A stretch of DNA of 64,000 nt from Bradyrhizobium pachyrhizi. GTDB taxonomy: Bacteria > Pseudomonadota > Alphaproteobacteria > Rhizobiales > Xanthobacteraceae. A program made the translations under genes and the position numbers. The stretch spans positions 170,203 to 234,202 of the forward strand of contig NZ_LFIQ01000051.1 of assembly GCF_001189245.1 (NCBI RefSeq), written 5' to 3'. Below, one piece after another: positions 9,219 to 18,558 of the stretch (the stretch's first letter is position 1; every line of letters starts with the position of its first letter). The notes beneath the pieces were generated by a model that made no database searches, had not been told where the DNA came from, and saw only the letters and a list, made by a program, of their open reading frames with translations.

Positions 9219-9752
9219 TCACTTCTTGTCGTTGTGGCCCATGCAGGCGTCTTCCGCCTTTCCATAGGCTTCCGATTTGTCTTCGTGCTTGGCCGGCCGA
9301 ACACGCCCAACCGCGTCGTTGGCGCGGGCCCGCAGGTAGACATAGAGGTCGTCCATGTAGCAGGCAACGTTGGGGTTATCGCCGAACGCCGGCATCACGT
9401 TCTCCTGCGCCGTGGAAACGTTCTTGCGTCCGCTCGCGACCACGCCCATGAAATCCGCGTAGCTCATGGTCTTCAGCGAATTCGCCAGCGCCGGAGCATA
9501 GGTCGATCCCATGCCGTCGGGGCCGTGGCAGACATGGCACTCCGAATGATAGCGGCGATAGCCGGAGTAGGTGTACCAGTCCGTCGTGCCGTCGGCCGTA
9601 ACCTTGAACGTCGGGTTTCCATCCTTGTCGAGATACTTGCCGTCCTCGGACTTGACGGCGGTCGGGTCGCCAGCGTCCTCGGCGGAGGCAACTCCACCCA
9701 TTGCCACGACAAAGATCGCAGCACTCACAAACCAGATCTTACGCAAAAGCAT
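9219..9752 (-). CDS. c-type cytochrome of the methanol-oxidation (XoxG-like, four-cysteine) type
   Basis: The 177-residue protein has an N-terminal signal peptide (ending near VASAEDAG), one haem site CHVCHG (near residues 72-77), a likely axial Met in NVMPAFGD, and two further cysteines (VACYMDD and DACMGHN), the arrangement of the methanol-metabolism-related four-cysteine cytochromes. Directly downstream of xoxF, it is the obvious electron acceptor for XoxF in the periplasm. It is shorter than the classical cytochrome cL, so the name XoxG is used only as an analogy. A strong hairpin separates it from xoxF. Confidence 0.88.
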   Translation of the reverse strand: MLLRKIWFVSAAIFVVAMGGVASAEDAGDPTAVKSEDGKYLDKDGNPTFKVTADGTTDWYTYSGYRRYHSECHVCHGPDGMGSTYAPALANSLKTMSYADFMGVVASGRKNVSTAQENVMPAFGDNPNVACYMDDLYVYLRARANDAVGRVRPAKHEDKSEAYGKAEDACMGHNDKK

Positions 9753-9778
9753 ATCCTCGCGTGCAGATTGAAGACGGA

Positions 9779-9808
9779 CCGGCGCATGGAGATCGCTCCA
9801 TGCGCCGG
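9779..9808 (-). terminator. Intercistronic hairpin between xoxF and its cytochrome gene
   Basis: Arms ccggcgcatggag (9779-9791) and ctccatgcgccgg (9796-9808) are perfect 13-base complements around a four-base loop, 16 bases after the xoxF stop. Downstream on the minus strand there is only a short pyrimidine run (TCTT), so it may act as a partial terminator or as an RNA 3'-end stabiliser, giving more xoxF than downstream transcript. Confidence 0.65.
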
Positions 9809-9824
9809 AACGAGGTTGCTCAGC

Positions 9825-11630
9825 TCACTGCTGCGGCAGCGAGAACACGGTGAGCGTTCCGCCGAGCGCAGTGTAGTTGCTCAGCGCGGCATAGCCGCCG
9901 ACTGCGCCGAGACCGGCCGTCGGATCAGTCAGGCCGGCCGCGAGGCCGATGCCTGCCCAACCGCCAACACCCGACAGAATGGCGACGTACTGCTTGCCGC
10001 CATGCTCATAGGTAGTGACGTTGCCGATGATGCCGGACGGGGTCTTGAACTTGTAGAGCTCCTTGCCCGTCTTGGCGTCGACAGCCTTCAGGTAGCCTTC
10101 CAGCGTGCCGTAGAACACCACGCCGCCGGCAGTCGCGAGCGCACCCGACCAGACCGAGAACTGCTCCTTGTTCGACCACACGATCTTGCCGGTCTTGCCG
10201 TCCCAGGCGATGAAGTTGCCCATGTTGGTCTCACCGGGAGGCGGATACATCGACAGCGTCGCGCCGACATAGGGCTGACCTGCGGTGTAGCTCACCTTGA
10301 ACGGCTCGTAGTCCATGCAGACGTGGTTGGTCGGCACGTAGAACAGCTGCGTGTCCGGCGAGTAGGCTGCCGGCTGCTCGTCCTTCGAGCCGAGCGCGGC
10401 CGGGCAGATGCCCTTCACGTTGACGTCCTCGCCGGCCTTGTCGGTCGACGCGGCATCGAGAACCTTCGGACGACCATAGGTCGGCGAGTCCTTCTTCATA
10501 TCGACGCCGGAGGTCCAGTTCACCTTCGGATCGTACTTCTCGGCGACCAGCAGTTCGCCGGTGGCGCGATCGAGCGTGTAGCCGAGGCCGTTACGGTCGA
10601 AATGGGTCAGCAGCTTGCGCGCCTTGCCGTCGATCGTCTGATCCGAGAGGATCATCTCGTTGACGCCGTCATAGTCCCATTCGTCATGGGGCGTCATCTG
10701 GTAGACCCACTTGGCGACGCCGGTATCCGGGTTGCGTGCCCAGATCGTCATCGACCACTTGTTGTCGCCGGGACGCTGCTTCGGATTCCAGGTCGAGGGA
10801 TTGCCCGACCCGTAATAGACCAGGTTCAGCTCGGGATCATAGGAGATCCAGCCCCAGGTCGCGCCGCCGCCGATCTTCCACTGATCGCCCTGCCAGGTCT
10901 TCAAGCTCGAATCCTTGCCGATCGGCTTGCCAAGCTCGGTGGTCTTGTCGTCGACCAGGAGCTGGTCATCCGGGCCTTCCGAGAAGCCGCGCCAAACCTG
11001 CTTGCCGGTCTTGATGTCGTAAGCGGTCACATGAGCCTGGACGCCGAACTCGCCGCCGGAGATGCCGAGCAGCACCTTGTCCTTGACCACCAGCGGCGCG
11101 GAGGTGCCGGTCGAGCCCTTGCTGGGATCGCCGTTCTTCACCGTCCATTCGACCTTGCCGGTCTTGGCATCGAGCGCCACCAGCGTGGTGTCGGCCTGGT
11201 GCAGGAAGATCTTGCCGTCGCCATAGGCAACGCCGCGGTTGACCGTGTCGCAGCACATCACCGGAATGACGTTCGGATCCTGCTTCGGTTCGTACTTCCA
11301 GACGATCTTGTTGTCCTGCGAAAGGTCAAGAGCATAGACCTTGTTTGGGAACGGGGTGTGGACGTACATGATGTTGCCGATGATCAGCGGGCCACCCTCG
11401 TGGCCGCGCAGTACGCCGGTCGAAAACGTCCATGCGACCTGCAACTTTCCGACGTTCGAGGCGTTGATCTGATTCAGCTTGGAGTAACGCTGATTGGCGT
11501 AGTCTCCGGCCGGCATCACCCAGTCTTTCGGGTTCTGCGACATCTTGTGGAGTTCGTCATTGGCGTTGGCCGCTCCGGCGGCAAATACCGCCATTGCCCC
11601 AAGACCGGTCGCGTAAAGCATCTTGCGCAT
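9825..11630 (-). CDS. xoxF: Lanthanide-dependent PQQ methanol dehydrogenase XoxF
   Basis: The 601-residue quinoprotein has a signal peptide (about 1-23) and the eight-bladed propeller with tryptophan-docking repeats. The PQQ-contacting adjacent cysteines are C126-C127 (MCCDTVNRG). Metal ligands by family homology are E194, N277 and the catalytic D319, and an extra Asp two residues on (D321, in [10 protein letters not shown]) replaces the Ala found in calcium-dependent MxaF. This Asp marks lanthanide use. It oxidises methanol to formaldehyde, possibly on to formate, in the periplasm. A GGAGGA ribosome-binding site precedes the start. An AraC-family regulator is divergent and a cytochrome follows. 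No mxaI or other mxa genes are present. Confidence 0.96.
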   Translation of the reverse strand: MRKMLYATGLGAMAVFAAGAANANDELHKMSQNPKDWVMPAGDYANQRYSKLNQINASNVGKLQVAWTFSTGVLRGHEGGPLIIGNIMYVHTPFPNKVYALDLSQDNKIVWKYEPKQDPNVIPVMCCDTVNRGVAYGDGKIFLHQADTTLVALDAKTGKVEWTVKNGDPSKGSTGTSAPLVVKDKVLLGISGGEFGVQAHVTAYDIKTGKQVWRGFSEGPDDQLLVDDKTTELGKPIGKDSSLKTWQGDQWKIGGGATWGWISYDPELNLVYYGSGNPSTWNPKQRPGDNKWSMTIWARNPDTGVAKWVYQMTPHDEWDYDGVNEMILSDQTIDGKARKLLTHFDRNGLGYTLDRATGELLVAEKYDPKVNWTSGVDMKKDSPTYGRPKVLDAASTDKAGEDVNVKGICPAALGSKDEQPAAYSPDTQLFYVPTNHVCMDYEPFKVSYTAGQPYVGATLSMYPPPGETNMGNFIAWDGKTGKIVWSNKEQFSVWSGALATAGGVVFYGTLEGYLKAVDAKTGKELYKFKTPSGIIGNVTTYEHGGKQYVAILSGVGGWAGIGLAAGLTDPTAGLGAVGGYAALSNYTALGGTLTVFSLPQQ

Positions 11631-12050
11631 CGTGGATTTCCTCCCAGGTTCAAGAGCTCAAGGGTTTCCGCCGAAACGGCCCCACTTCTTCCATTTTGGT
11701 GCCCCAGTCGTAGTCCTCTTGAAGCGCGCTGACTTGCCCAAAAGAGAAGAGCCGTTTGCTCAAAAGCGAAGCTTCGTCAGATTTTTGTCGCCCGGCCCTG
11801 AATTGGCTGGAAAGCTTGCTTCATGTTGCAGGGCATCAATCGCGGCCGGCGCGATCCGGATGCCAGATTGACGCGTGCTAAGGTTGCGCTTGACGAGCCC
11901 AGAACTAAGTCGGAGGATCACCCGACATTAACCGGGAAGAAATCCCGCCGCCTCCCTAAGCTATTCAGAATCAGGGAGAAGGCGCATCATCCCGGGCCAG
12001 ACTTAAGCTCGGTGAGCAGTCACGTGGGGATCGAATCGGTGGCTGGAAAG
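11631..12050. promoter_or_regulatory. Divergent xoxF / araC-type regulator intergenic region
   Basis: This 420-base region separates the xoxF start (minus) from the likely regulator start (plus) and must hold both promoters. A long frame continues upstream of the regulator start, but it lacks a ribosome-binding site and is not believed to be coding. I see no unambiguous sigma boxes or clean operator palindromes. Confidence 0.5.
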
Positions 12051-13025
12051 ATGTCCGATACAGTCCATTCTCTCAGCACGAACGGATTGACGCCCAAGCG
12101 GCAGATTCAGCGCTGGTCGGATGCGCTCACTGACCTTTGCGGCCAGTTCGACGTCGATGCGCTGGAAGGATCCTCGCTCGAAGCCCGGGTCAATTTCACG
12201 ACGGTATCGCGCCTGAAGCTGTGTCAGATCGAGGCAAGCCAGCACCGGATCGCGCATACCATCTCGCGGATCAAGCTGAGCGAGCACCCCTACATCAAGA
12301 TCGTGTTCCAGACCCACGGCGTCTCGCATTTCGAGCAGGACGGCCTGCACTTCGACATCATGCCGGGCGACTGCTTCGCCTATGACGTGTCGTGTCCGCA
12401 CACCATCATCAGCCCGTCGCTGACGCGGCACGAGGTTGTCATCGTGCCGAAGGACCTGCTCAAGGAGCGCGGCTTCCAGCTCTCCAAGATGGCACCGTGC
12501 AAGCTGTCGGCGCGCAACGGCACCGGCCGCATCGCCTATGATTTCGTCCATGCCGCCTTCGGCGAGGCACCGACGCTGACGCCGGTCAACGCCGTCGGCG
12601 TGGCTGATGCGCTGATCGACTTGCTGCTGTTGCCGCTGCGCGAGACCGGCGCGATGTTCGATCGCGGCAGCGCCGAGGCTACCTATGTACGGGCCCAGGG
12701 CTTCATCCGCGAGCATCTGCGCGATCCGGATCTCTGCATCGACCGCATTTCCGCGGCGCTCGGTTGCTCGAAGCGCTATCTGCACATGCTGTTCAGCGAT
12801 CGCGGCATGACGGTCAGCGACTACATCTGGAAGGCCCGGCTGCAGAACTGCCGGCAGGAACTGGAGTCCCAGAACGGCAAGACCATCACCGACGTCGCGT
12901 TCTCCTGGGGCTTCTCGAGCTCGTCGCATTTCAGCCGCGTCTTCCGGAAGTATTTCGGCATCGCGCCCTCCTCCGTCCACAAGGGCCTGCACGGCGGCAT
13001 GCCGGCCGATGTGGTGCTGGAATAG
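12051..13025 (+). CDS. AraC-family transcriptional regulator divergent from xoxF
   Basis: The 324-residue protein has an N-terminal cupin-like ligand-binding domain of the AraC_binding_2 type (about 30-190, including the HFDIMPGDCFAYD segment) and a C-terminal double helix-turn-helix (about 225-315). The second helix-turn-helix is seen as DVAFSWGFSSSSHFSRVFRKYFG, the AraC signature. The ATG at 12051 is chosen because it gives the usual family length; an in-frame GTG at 12012 is possible. Its head-to-head position with xoxF suggests it controls that operon, which is inference. The ligand is unknown. Confidence 0.85.
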   Translation: MSDTVHSLSTNGLTPKRQIQRWSDALTDLCGQFDVDALEGSSLEARVNFTTVSRLKLCQIEASQHRIAHTISRIKLSEHPYIKIVFQTHGVSHFEQDGLHFDIMPGDCFAYDVSCPHTIISPSLTRHEVVIVPKDLLKERGFQLSKMAPCKLSARNGTGRIAYDFVHAAFGEAPTLTPVNAVGVADALIDLLLLPLRETGAMFDRGSAEATYVRAQGFIREHLRDPDLCIDRISAALGCSKRYLHMLFSDRGMTVSDYIWKARLQNCRQELESQNGKTITDVAFSWGFSSSSHFSRVFRKYFGIAPSSVHKGLHGGMPADVVLE

Positions 13026-13055
13026 CGGTTCCGTCCGACGTGCAGGCGTTGCGCC

Positions 13056-13490
13056 ATGCCGTCCGCCAACAGACTTTCTCCAATCAAGTTGTCCTCAACC
13101 AGGCTGTCCTCGATCAAGGTTTGGGCACGCAACCTCAAACGGGACAGCGTTGCGCTGTATCTCGCATCGCATGATCCGCGCGTGCCCTGGTATGCCAAGG
13201 CCCTTGCCGTCGCCGTCGCGGCCTATGCGCTGTCTCCCATCGATCTGATCCCGGATTTCATTCCGGTGATCGGCTATCTCGATGATCTGATCCTGCTGCC
13301 GCTCGGCATCTGGCTTGCGATCTCGCTCGTGCCGGACGAGGTGATGGCGGAATGCCGTGCCAAGGCCGGCGCCGTCTTGCAGCGTCCGACCAGCCGGGCG
13401 GGAATGATCGCGATCGTCGTACTCTGGATTGCCGGCGCAGTGGCGCTGGCTTGGGCGGCTTTCAGATATTGGCAACAGCCAATCGTCTAG
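13056..13490 (+). CDS. YkvA-family (DUF1232) small membrane protein
   Basis: The 144-residue protein carries the DUF1232 core: PWYAKALAVAVAAYALSPIDLIPDFIP (in the middle, with the invariant SPIDLIPDFIP) followed by GYLDDL. A second hydrophobic segment lies at the C-terminus (about 118-136). The family is widespread and of unknown function. The stop overlaps the stop of the convergent sensor kinase by four bases. Confidence 0.85.
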   Translation: MPSANRLSPIKLSSTRLSSIKVWARNLKRDSVALYLASHDPRVPWYAKALAVAVAAYALSPIDLIPDFIPVIGYLDDLILLPLGIWLAISLVPDEVMAECRAKAGAVLQRPTSRAGMIAIVVLWIAGAVALAWAAFRYWQQPIV

Positions 13491-14851
13491 GACTGTGCGG
13501 CCTTTGGCACGAGCGCCTCGACCGTCACGCCATCATCGCTGGAATTGATGTTAAGCGTGCCGCCAAGCGCGAGGATCCGCTCCTGCATCCCGGTCAAACC
13601 GCGGCCAAGCCTGTGATCCCTCAGCAGGCCGCGGCCATTGTCGCGAACCCGCACGAGCGCGCAGTCGCGGCTGCCGCGTAGGCCGGCCTGCCGGTCCGCC
13701 GGTTCGATCGTGATATCGACCGCTGTCGCGCCGGCATGGCGGAACACGTTGGTGAGCGCCTCCTGGACGATGCGATAGATCGTGAGGTCGGCCATCTCGC
13801 CGGTGCCGCCGAGCGCCGGCGAGATGCGGCTCTCGATCTCCACCTCCGGGTGCGTTTCGCTCCATAGCCGCACCAGCGCGCCGAGCGCTTCCGCCAGCCC
13901 GAGCTCGGCCAGTCCGGCCGGCCGCAATCGCTCCAGGATCCGGCGCGTGAACTGCTGGAGCGCGTTGACCTGCTCGAGGATGGCATTGCCGTGCTTGCGC
14001 AAGGCCGCAGGGTCCGGCTTTTCGACTTCCGACAGCCGGGTCAGCGCACCGGCATGCGCGCGCAGGGCAAACAGATAGGGCCCGAACTCATCGTGCAACT
14101 CGCGCGCGATCTCCTTGCGCTCGGAATCCTGCAGCGAGACCGCGCGCTCCGCGAGCTGCCGCTTGCCCTCCACGGCATCGCCAAGGGTCACCGCCAAATG
14201 GTTCAGTTTGGCACAGATCGCGGCCAATTCCGGCGATCCGCCGGGCTCGACGCGTGCGTCGTAGTCCCCGGCCTCGATGCCGGTCATGGCTTGCGACAGT
14301 GCCTCCAGCGGCGCCAGCGCGCGGCCGACCACCAGCATGGTGACCAGAAGCAGCGCCACCGCGATCGCGGAGCCGACCTCGAGCTGGGTGACGATGCCGT
14401 CCCAGATCTCGGCGATTTCGTCGTCGGGATGCGAGGTAATGACCAGCGATTGCGGCTTGCCGTGCACCGAGATCGGCACCCGCACCGAGGTCTGCTCGGG
14501 ATGAACCAGCGCGACGAACCACTGCGGCGGAGCGCGCGGATCGCCGGCGCCCTCGGGGCGGTCAGGAGATTTTGCGGTCGCGCCATCCTGCCGCGTGATG
14601 CTGACGTGACGCAACCGGCTCAGGTCGTGGACGATCTGATCGAGCCGCGCATCGGGATCCGGCGCCTCGTCGAGACCGGCCACGATCGTCGCAACGAATT
14701 CACGCGCCAGGCGGATCACGCTCTGGTCCTCGGCCTGGACACGCGGCCCCGCTTCCAGCACGAGCCGCGCAATATTGATGCCGAGGCCAAGCGCCAGGAT
14801 CAGCGCCAGCAGCAGGTTGATCCGCGCGCGCAAAGATAGCTTTTGCCACAT
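13487..14851 (-). CDS. Sensor histidine kinase (HisKA_3/NarL-type), likely FlhS-like
   Basis: The 454-residue protein starts at an ATG giving MWQKLSLRARIN and has two transmembrane helices (about 10-30 and 170-190) bracketing a periplasmic sensor domain, then a HAMP segment, a HisKA_3 dimerisation helix with phospho-acceptor His in ARELHDEFG, and an HATPase domain (NVFRHAG N-box, RDNGRGL G-box, LGRGLTGM). It faces a LuxR-type response regulator encoded divergently 181 bases away. With the neighbouring formaldehyde genes, it resembles the FlhS/RfdS pair that senses C1 metabolism in Paracoccus and Rhodobacter. The signal is unknown. Confidence 0.85.
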   Translation of the reverse strand: MWQKLSLRARINLLLALILALGLGINIARLVLEAGPRVQAEDQSVIRLAREFVATIVAGLDEAPDPDARLDQIVHDLSRLRHVSITRQDGATAKSPDRPEGAGDPRAPPQWFVALVHPEQTSVRVPISVHGKPQSLVITSHPDDEIAEIWDGIVTQLEVGSAIAVALLLVTMLVVGRALAPLEALSQAMTGIEAGDYDARVEPGGSPELAAICAKLNHLAVTLGDAVEGKRQLAERAVSLQDSERKEIARELHDEFGPYLFALRAHAGALTRLSEVEKPDPAALRKHGNAILEQVNALQQFTRRILERLRPAGLAELGLAEALGALVRLWSETHPEVEIESRISPALGGTGEMADLTIYRIVQEALTNVFRHAGATAVDITIEPADRQAGLRGSRDCALVRVRDNGRGLLRDHRLGRGLTGMQERILALGGTLNINSSDDGVTVEALVPKAAQS

Positions 14852-15032
14852 GACGTTGCCCCCGACCGCGATCCCTCCTCCGAGAGGATCGTTGACAGCC
14901 AAATTTGCCTGGCTATCTAATCGCACCCTATCGCAATCCCGCACGAGGTGCACAACCGGTCGGAACCGACCCGTCCTTCGCGCAAACCGACGTGATGATG
15001 AGTGAATCGAAGCAGGTCGCCGGAACAACGCC

Positions 15033-15653
15033 ATGCGCATTCTGATCGTTGATGATCATCCCATCGTTGCCTCCGGTTGCCGCACCGTGTTCGCCGACGA
15101 CCCCGAGATCACGCTGCTGGAAGCGGCGGATGCCGAAAGCGGCGAACGGACGTTCGTTGCGGAGAAGCCCGATCTCTGCGTGATCGACATCAACCTGCCG
15201 ACGGTTTCCGGCTTCGAGTTGGCGCGCCGCATCCTGACGCATGATGCATCTGCGCGCCTCATCATGTTCAGCATGAACGACGACCCGGTGTTCGCCGCCC
15301 GCGCCATCGACATCGGCGCCAAGGGTTACGTTTCGAAGACCGGCGATCCCAACGATCTGGTGGAAGCGGTGCGCGAGGTCGGCAATGGCGGCGTCTATCT
15401 GCCGCCGGCGATCGCGCGCAACGTGGCGTTTGCGCGGCCGGGCTTTGCGCAAAATCCGCTCTCCAAGCTCACCTCGCGTGAGATGGAGATCCTGCGCCTG
15501 CTCAGCTCAGGCAAGAGCCTGTCGGAGATCGCCTGGCTGGTGCATTCGTCATACAAGACGGTCGCAAACACGTCATCGATCATGCGCCAGAAGCTTGGCG
15601 TACGCACTTCGGCAGAGCTGGTGCGGCTGGCGATCGAGAGCGGCGTCGCCTGA
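15033..15653 (+). CDS. LuxR/NarL-type response regulator, likely FlhR-like
   Basis: The 206-residue protein has a receiver domain (acidic pocket DD near 7-8, phosphorylation site D52 in CVIDINLP, Lys in KGYVSKTG near 105) and a C-terminal LuxR helix-turn-helix (about 145-200; LTSREMEILRLLSSGKSLSEIA). It should be phosphorylated by the divergently encoded sensor kinase and act on promoters here. S-formylglutathione hydrolase follows after 30 bases on the same strand, so the two are probably co-transcribed, linking the pair to formaldehyde metabolism. Confidence 0.88.
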   Translation: MRILIVDDHPIVASGCRTVFADDPEITLLEAADAESGERTFVAEKPDLCVIDINLPTVSGFELARRILTHDASARLIMFSMNDDPVFAARAIDIGAKGYVSKTGDPNDLVEAVREVGNGGVYLPPAIARNVAFARPGFAQNPLSKLTSREMEILRLLSSGKSLSEIAWLVHSSYKTVANTSSIMRQKLGVRTSAELVRLAIESGVA

Positions 15654-15683
15654 CGCAGCGCTCCAACCAAAAGGAATACGACA

Positions 15684-16523
15684 ATGCAGACGGTTTCCCA
15701 GAACAAGTCGCATGGCGGCACGCAAGGCGTCTATCGGCATCCAAGCCGCGAGACCAAGACCGACATGACCTTCTCGGTGTTCGTCCCTGAGCATGCGGCC
15801 GGCACCAAGCTGCCCGTCGTCACCTATCTGTCGGGCCTGACCTGCACCCACGCCAACGTCACCGAGAAGGGCGAATTCCGCCGGGCATGCGCCGAGCTCG
15901 GCCTGATCTTCGTCGCGCCCGACACCAGCCCGCGCGGCGAAGGCGTCCCCGGCGATCCCGCCAACTCATACGATTTCGGACTCGGCGCCGGCTTCTACGT
16001 CGATGCGACGGAGCAGCCGTTCGCGACCAATTACCGGATGTGGAGCTACGTCACCGAGGAATTGCCCAAGCTGATCGCCGCGCAGTTCCCGGTCGACACG
16101 ACGCGGCAGTCGATCCTCGGTCATTCCATGGGCGGCCATGGTGCGCTGACGATCGCGCTGCGCCATCCCGATCGTTTTCGCGCGGCGAGCGCGTTCGCGC
16201 CGATCGTGGCGCCGTCGCAGGTGCCATGGGGCAACAAGGCGCTCGGCGGGTATCTCGGCAGCAACAAGCAGGCGTGGCGCAAGCACGACGCCGTTGCCCT
16301 GATCGAGGACGGTGCCCGCTTCTCAGATCTGCTGGTCGACTACGGCGATGCCGACGGCTTTCTCACCGAGCAGTTGCGGCCCGAATTGCTGAAGGCCGCC
16401 TGCGAGAAGGCCAACATCCCCCTCACCCTGCGCCGTCAGCCGGGCTACGACCACAGCTACTACTTCATCTCGACCTTCATGGCCGATCATCTGCGCTGGC
16501 ACGCGGCACGGCTAAAGGCTTGA
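15684..16523 (+). CDS. fghA: S-formylglutathione hydrolase
   Basis: The 279-residue serine hydrolase of the esterase D family has the nucleophile elbow GHSMGGHGA (Ser148), the early YLSGLTCTHANVTEKGEF segment typical of the family, the catalytic Asp in DYGDADGFL and the catalytic His in GYDHSYYF near 250. It hydrolyses S-formylglutathione to formate and glutathione, completing the pathway begun by Gfa and the class III dehydrogenase on the opposite strand. It lies 30 bases downstream of the response regulator. Confidence 0.94.
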   Translation: MQTVSQNKSHGGTQGVYRHPSRETKTDMTFSVFVPEHAAGTKLPVVTYLSGLTCTHANVTEKGEFRRACAELGLIFVAPDTSPRGEGVPGDPANSYDFGLGAGFYVDATEQPFATNYRMWSYVTEELPKLIAAQFPVDTTRQSILGHSMGGHGALTIALRHPDRFRAASAFAPIVAPSQVPWGNKALGGYLGSNKQAWRKHDAVALIEDGARFSDLLVDYGDADGFLTEQLRPELLKAACEKANIPLTLRRQPGYDHSYYFISTFMADHLRWHAARLKA

Positions 16524-16544
16524 GCGTCACGCAGTCTGTTCATC

Positions 16545-16689
16545 CCGTCATCCCGAGGAGGCCGCGAAGCGGCCGTCTCGAAGGATGCACGGCCCGAATT
16601 TCAACGTGTGGCTGTAACCGGGCCGATTCATCCTTCGAGGCTCGCCCAGCGGCGCAAATGCGCCGCAAGGCTCGCACCTCAGGATGACG
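16545..16689. repeat. Bradyrhizobium-type palindromic intergenic repeat
   Basis: A long imperfect inverted repeat with cgtcatcccgagg at the left and cctcaggatgacg at the right, inner arms tctcgaaggatg and catccttcgagg, and internal short hairpins (gccgcgaagcggc; gcggcgcaaatgcgccgc). This is a dispersed element type known from Bradyrhizobium genomes. It lies between the convergent fghA and DUF3280 genes and probably serves as a bidirectional transcription terminator. Confidence 0.75.
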
Positions 16690-16711
16690 GAGGTCCATTC
16701 GTGCGCGCAGG

Positions 16712-17230
16712 CTATCGCGTCTGCGGCGCGCCGTAGTTCGGCGCGAGCAGGCGGTTGCGCACGAGGTAGTCGGTGGCACGCGACCAGGATTCGTCGGTGT
16801 TGCCGCGCATGTCGGCGCTCGCCGCTGCCAGCAATTGCCCGCTATGCACGTCGCGCAGATAGAGATTGATGTTGAGGATGAGGTTGGAGACCTTCTGCAC
16901 CACGCCCGTCATCACGAGATCAGCGCCCAGTTCGCCGGCCAGCTTCACATCGCAGCCGCCGCAGGCCTGAAGATTGCTGCCATGCGCCGCGGCATTGACC
17001 GGCGCGATGTCGAGCACGCGGAACTTGCCGGAGTCCGCGAGCTCCTTGCGCACCTGGTCGCCGACCCGGAGCAGCCGCGCCTGCTCATCACTGCGTGGCC
17101 CGCTCACTTCCCCCTGCAGGCTGGTGTCGATCATCTCGAGGTCGAACACCGCGAGCTTGGGCGGCTCGGCGCGCGCCACCGCCGCAGACACCACCAGCAA
17201 AGAAACGGCGAAGGCAAACGCTGATCTCAT
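16712..17230 (-). CDS. DUF3280-family exported protein
   Basis: The 172-residue protein starts with a signal peptide (MRSAFAFAVSLLVVSAAVARA) and continues LAVFDLEMIDTSLQGE, the DUF3280 opening, with a CGGCD cysteine pair in the middle and a conserved VSNLILNINLYLRD segment. The family turns up next to PQQ and lut-type gene sets in Alphaproteobacteria; its function is unknown. Upstream in-frame codons lack a signal peptide, so the ATG at 17230 is chosen. It is divergent from the lut-type operon, 146 bases away. Confidence 0.8.
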   Translation of the reverse strand: MRSAFAFAVSLLVVSAAVARAEPPKLAVFDLEMIDTSLQGEVSGPRSDEQARLLRVGDQVRKELADSGKFRVLDIAPVNAAAHGSNLQACGGCDVKLAGELGADLVMTGVVQKVSNLILNINLYLRDVHSGQLLAAASADMRGNTDESWSRATDYLVRNRLLAPNYGAPQTR

Positions 17231-17376
17231 GATTGTGAACCAATCGTAATTTGTAACGTCGCAACGACAAAAAGCGGGGTTGCAAGCTAGGCCAATTCCG
17301 GCATCTTGCAAGCCAACGGCACGGAGGCCGGATTTCCGCGCGCCATGTCGAGTGAAAAAAGACTGCGGGAGGAGTT

Positions 17377-18558
17377 ATGTTGCGATGGCTGATCGGCACG
17401 ATCGCGCTCAGCATGGTAGCGACCGGCGCGCTGGCGGCTGATCCCGTCGAGGTTCATATCGGCTATCTCGGCCACGCCGGCGTCAAGTCGACGCTCTCGC
17501 TGGTCGAGCAGCCCGCCGACAATGACGGCATCGCCGGCGCGCGCCTTGCGATCGAGGACAACAATACCACCGGAAAATTCCTCAACCAGCGCTTCGTGCT
17601 CGACGAGGTCAAGGTCAAGGACAGCGATGATGTCGCCAAGGTCGCGACCGACCTCGCCGGCCGCAACGACTATATCATCACCGACCTGCCCGCCGATGCC
17701 CTGCTCAAGGTCGCCGACGTGCTGCGCGACCGCGGCACCGTGCTGCTCAACGCCGGCGCGATCGACGATCGGCTGCGCGAGCAGGACTGCCGCGCCAATG
17801 TCATCCACATCGCACCGACCCGCTCGATGCTGGCGGACGCGCTTGGCCAATATCTGGTGTGGAAGCAGTGGAAGCGCTGGCTGCTGGTGGTCGGCTCGCA
17901 TGATCAGGACAAGCTTTACGCCGACGCGCTGCGCCGCGCCGCCACCCGTTTCGGCGCCAAGATCGTTCAGGAGCGGACCTTCGAGGACACCGGCGGCGCG
18001 CGCCGCACCGACAGCGGCGTGACCTTGATCCAGCGCCAGATGCCGGTGTTCACCCAGCAGGCGCCGGCTTACGACGTGCTGGTCGCCGCCGACGAAAGCG
18101 AGGTGTTCGCGAACTATCTGCCGTACCGCACCTGGGACCCGCGTCCGGTGGCGGGCTCGGCGGGCCTGGTGCCGACCAGCTGGGATGCGGCGCATGACCA
18201 GTGGGGCGCGGTCCAGATTCAGAACCGTTTCGTCAAGCTGAACATGCGCCGCATGACCGCGCTCGACATGCAGGCGTGGACCGCCGCGCGCATGATCGGG
18301 GAAGCCACATCCCGCACCAATTCGGGGGACCCCAAGAAGGTCATCGCCTTCCTCAAGGGCAAGGATTTCTCGATTGCCGCCTTCAAGGGCACGCGATTGA
18401 CCCTGCGAGACTGGAATCTGCAGCTCCGCCAGCCGATCCTGCTGGCCGATGGTCGTATGGTCGTTTCGGTCTCGCCGCAGGAAGGTTTCCTGCATCAAGT
18501 CTCCGAACTCGACACGCTCGGAGTTGACCGGCCTGAAACGAAGTGCAAGCTGCAGTGA
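17377..18558 (+). CDS. lutA: Lut-type ABC transporter periplasmic substrate-binding protein (PQQ-associated)
   Basis: The 393-residue protein has a signal peptide (1-20) and a branched-chain-amino-acid-type binding fold, recognisable from HIGYLGHAG at the mature start and the AIEDNNTTGKFL segment. It belongs to the PQQ-associated ABC binding proteins that head the lanthanide utilisation and transport (lut) cluster of Methylorubrum extorquens. The gene order here (binding protein, YVTN propeller, ATPase, permease, exported protein) matches that cluster. It should bind lanthanide, free or chelated, in the periplasm for import. Identification as LutA rests on family and synteny and was not tested by alignment. 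Confidence 0.8.
   Translation: MLRWLIGTIALSMVATGALAADPVEVHIGYLGHAGVKSTLSLVEQPADNDGIAGARLAIEDNNTTGKFLNQRFVLDEVKVKDSDDVAKVATDLAGRNDYIITDLPADALLKVADVLRDRGTVLLNAGAIDDRLREQDCRANVIHIAPTRSMLADALGQYLVWKQWKRWLLVVGSHDQDKLYADALRRAATRFGAKIVQERTFEDTGGARRTDSGVTLIQRQMPVFTQQAPAYDVLVAADESEVFANYLPYRTWDPRPVAGSAGLVPTSWDAAHDQWGAVQIQNRFVKLNMRRMTALDMQAWTAARMIGEATSRTNSGDPKKVIAFLKGKDFSIAAFKGTRLTLRDWNLQLRQPILLADGRMVVSVSPQEGFLHQVSELDTLGVDRPETKCKLQ

Noticed and set aside
8041..9267. 408-codon plus-strand frame opposite the formaldehyde dehydrogenase
   Set aside because: It is antisense to a well-recognised class III dehydrogenase and is rich in His, Asp and Ala with no motif.
9135..11732. 865-codon open frame antisense to xoxF and the cytochrome gene
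   Set aside because: It is the mirror of a strongly coding G+C-rich sequence. It has no family motif, signal or ribosome-binding site, and xoxF on the other strand is unmistakable.
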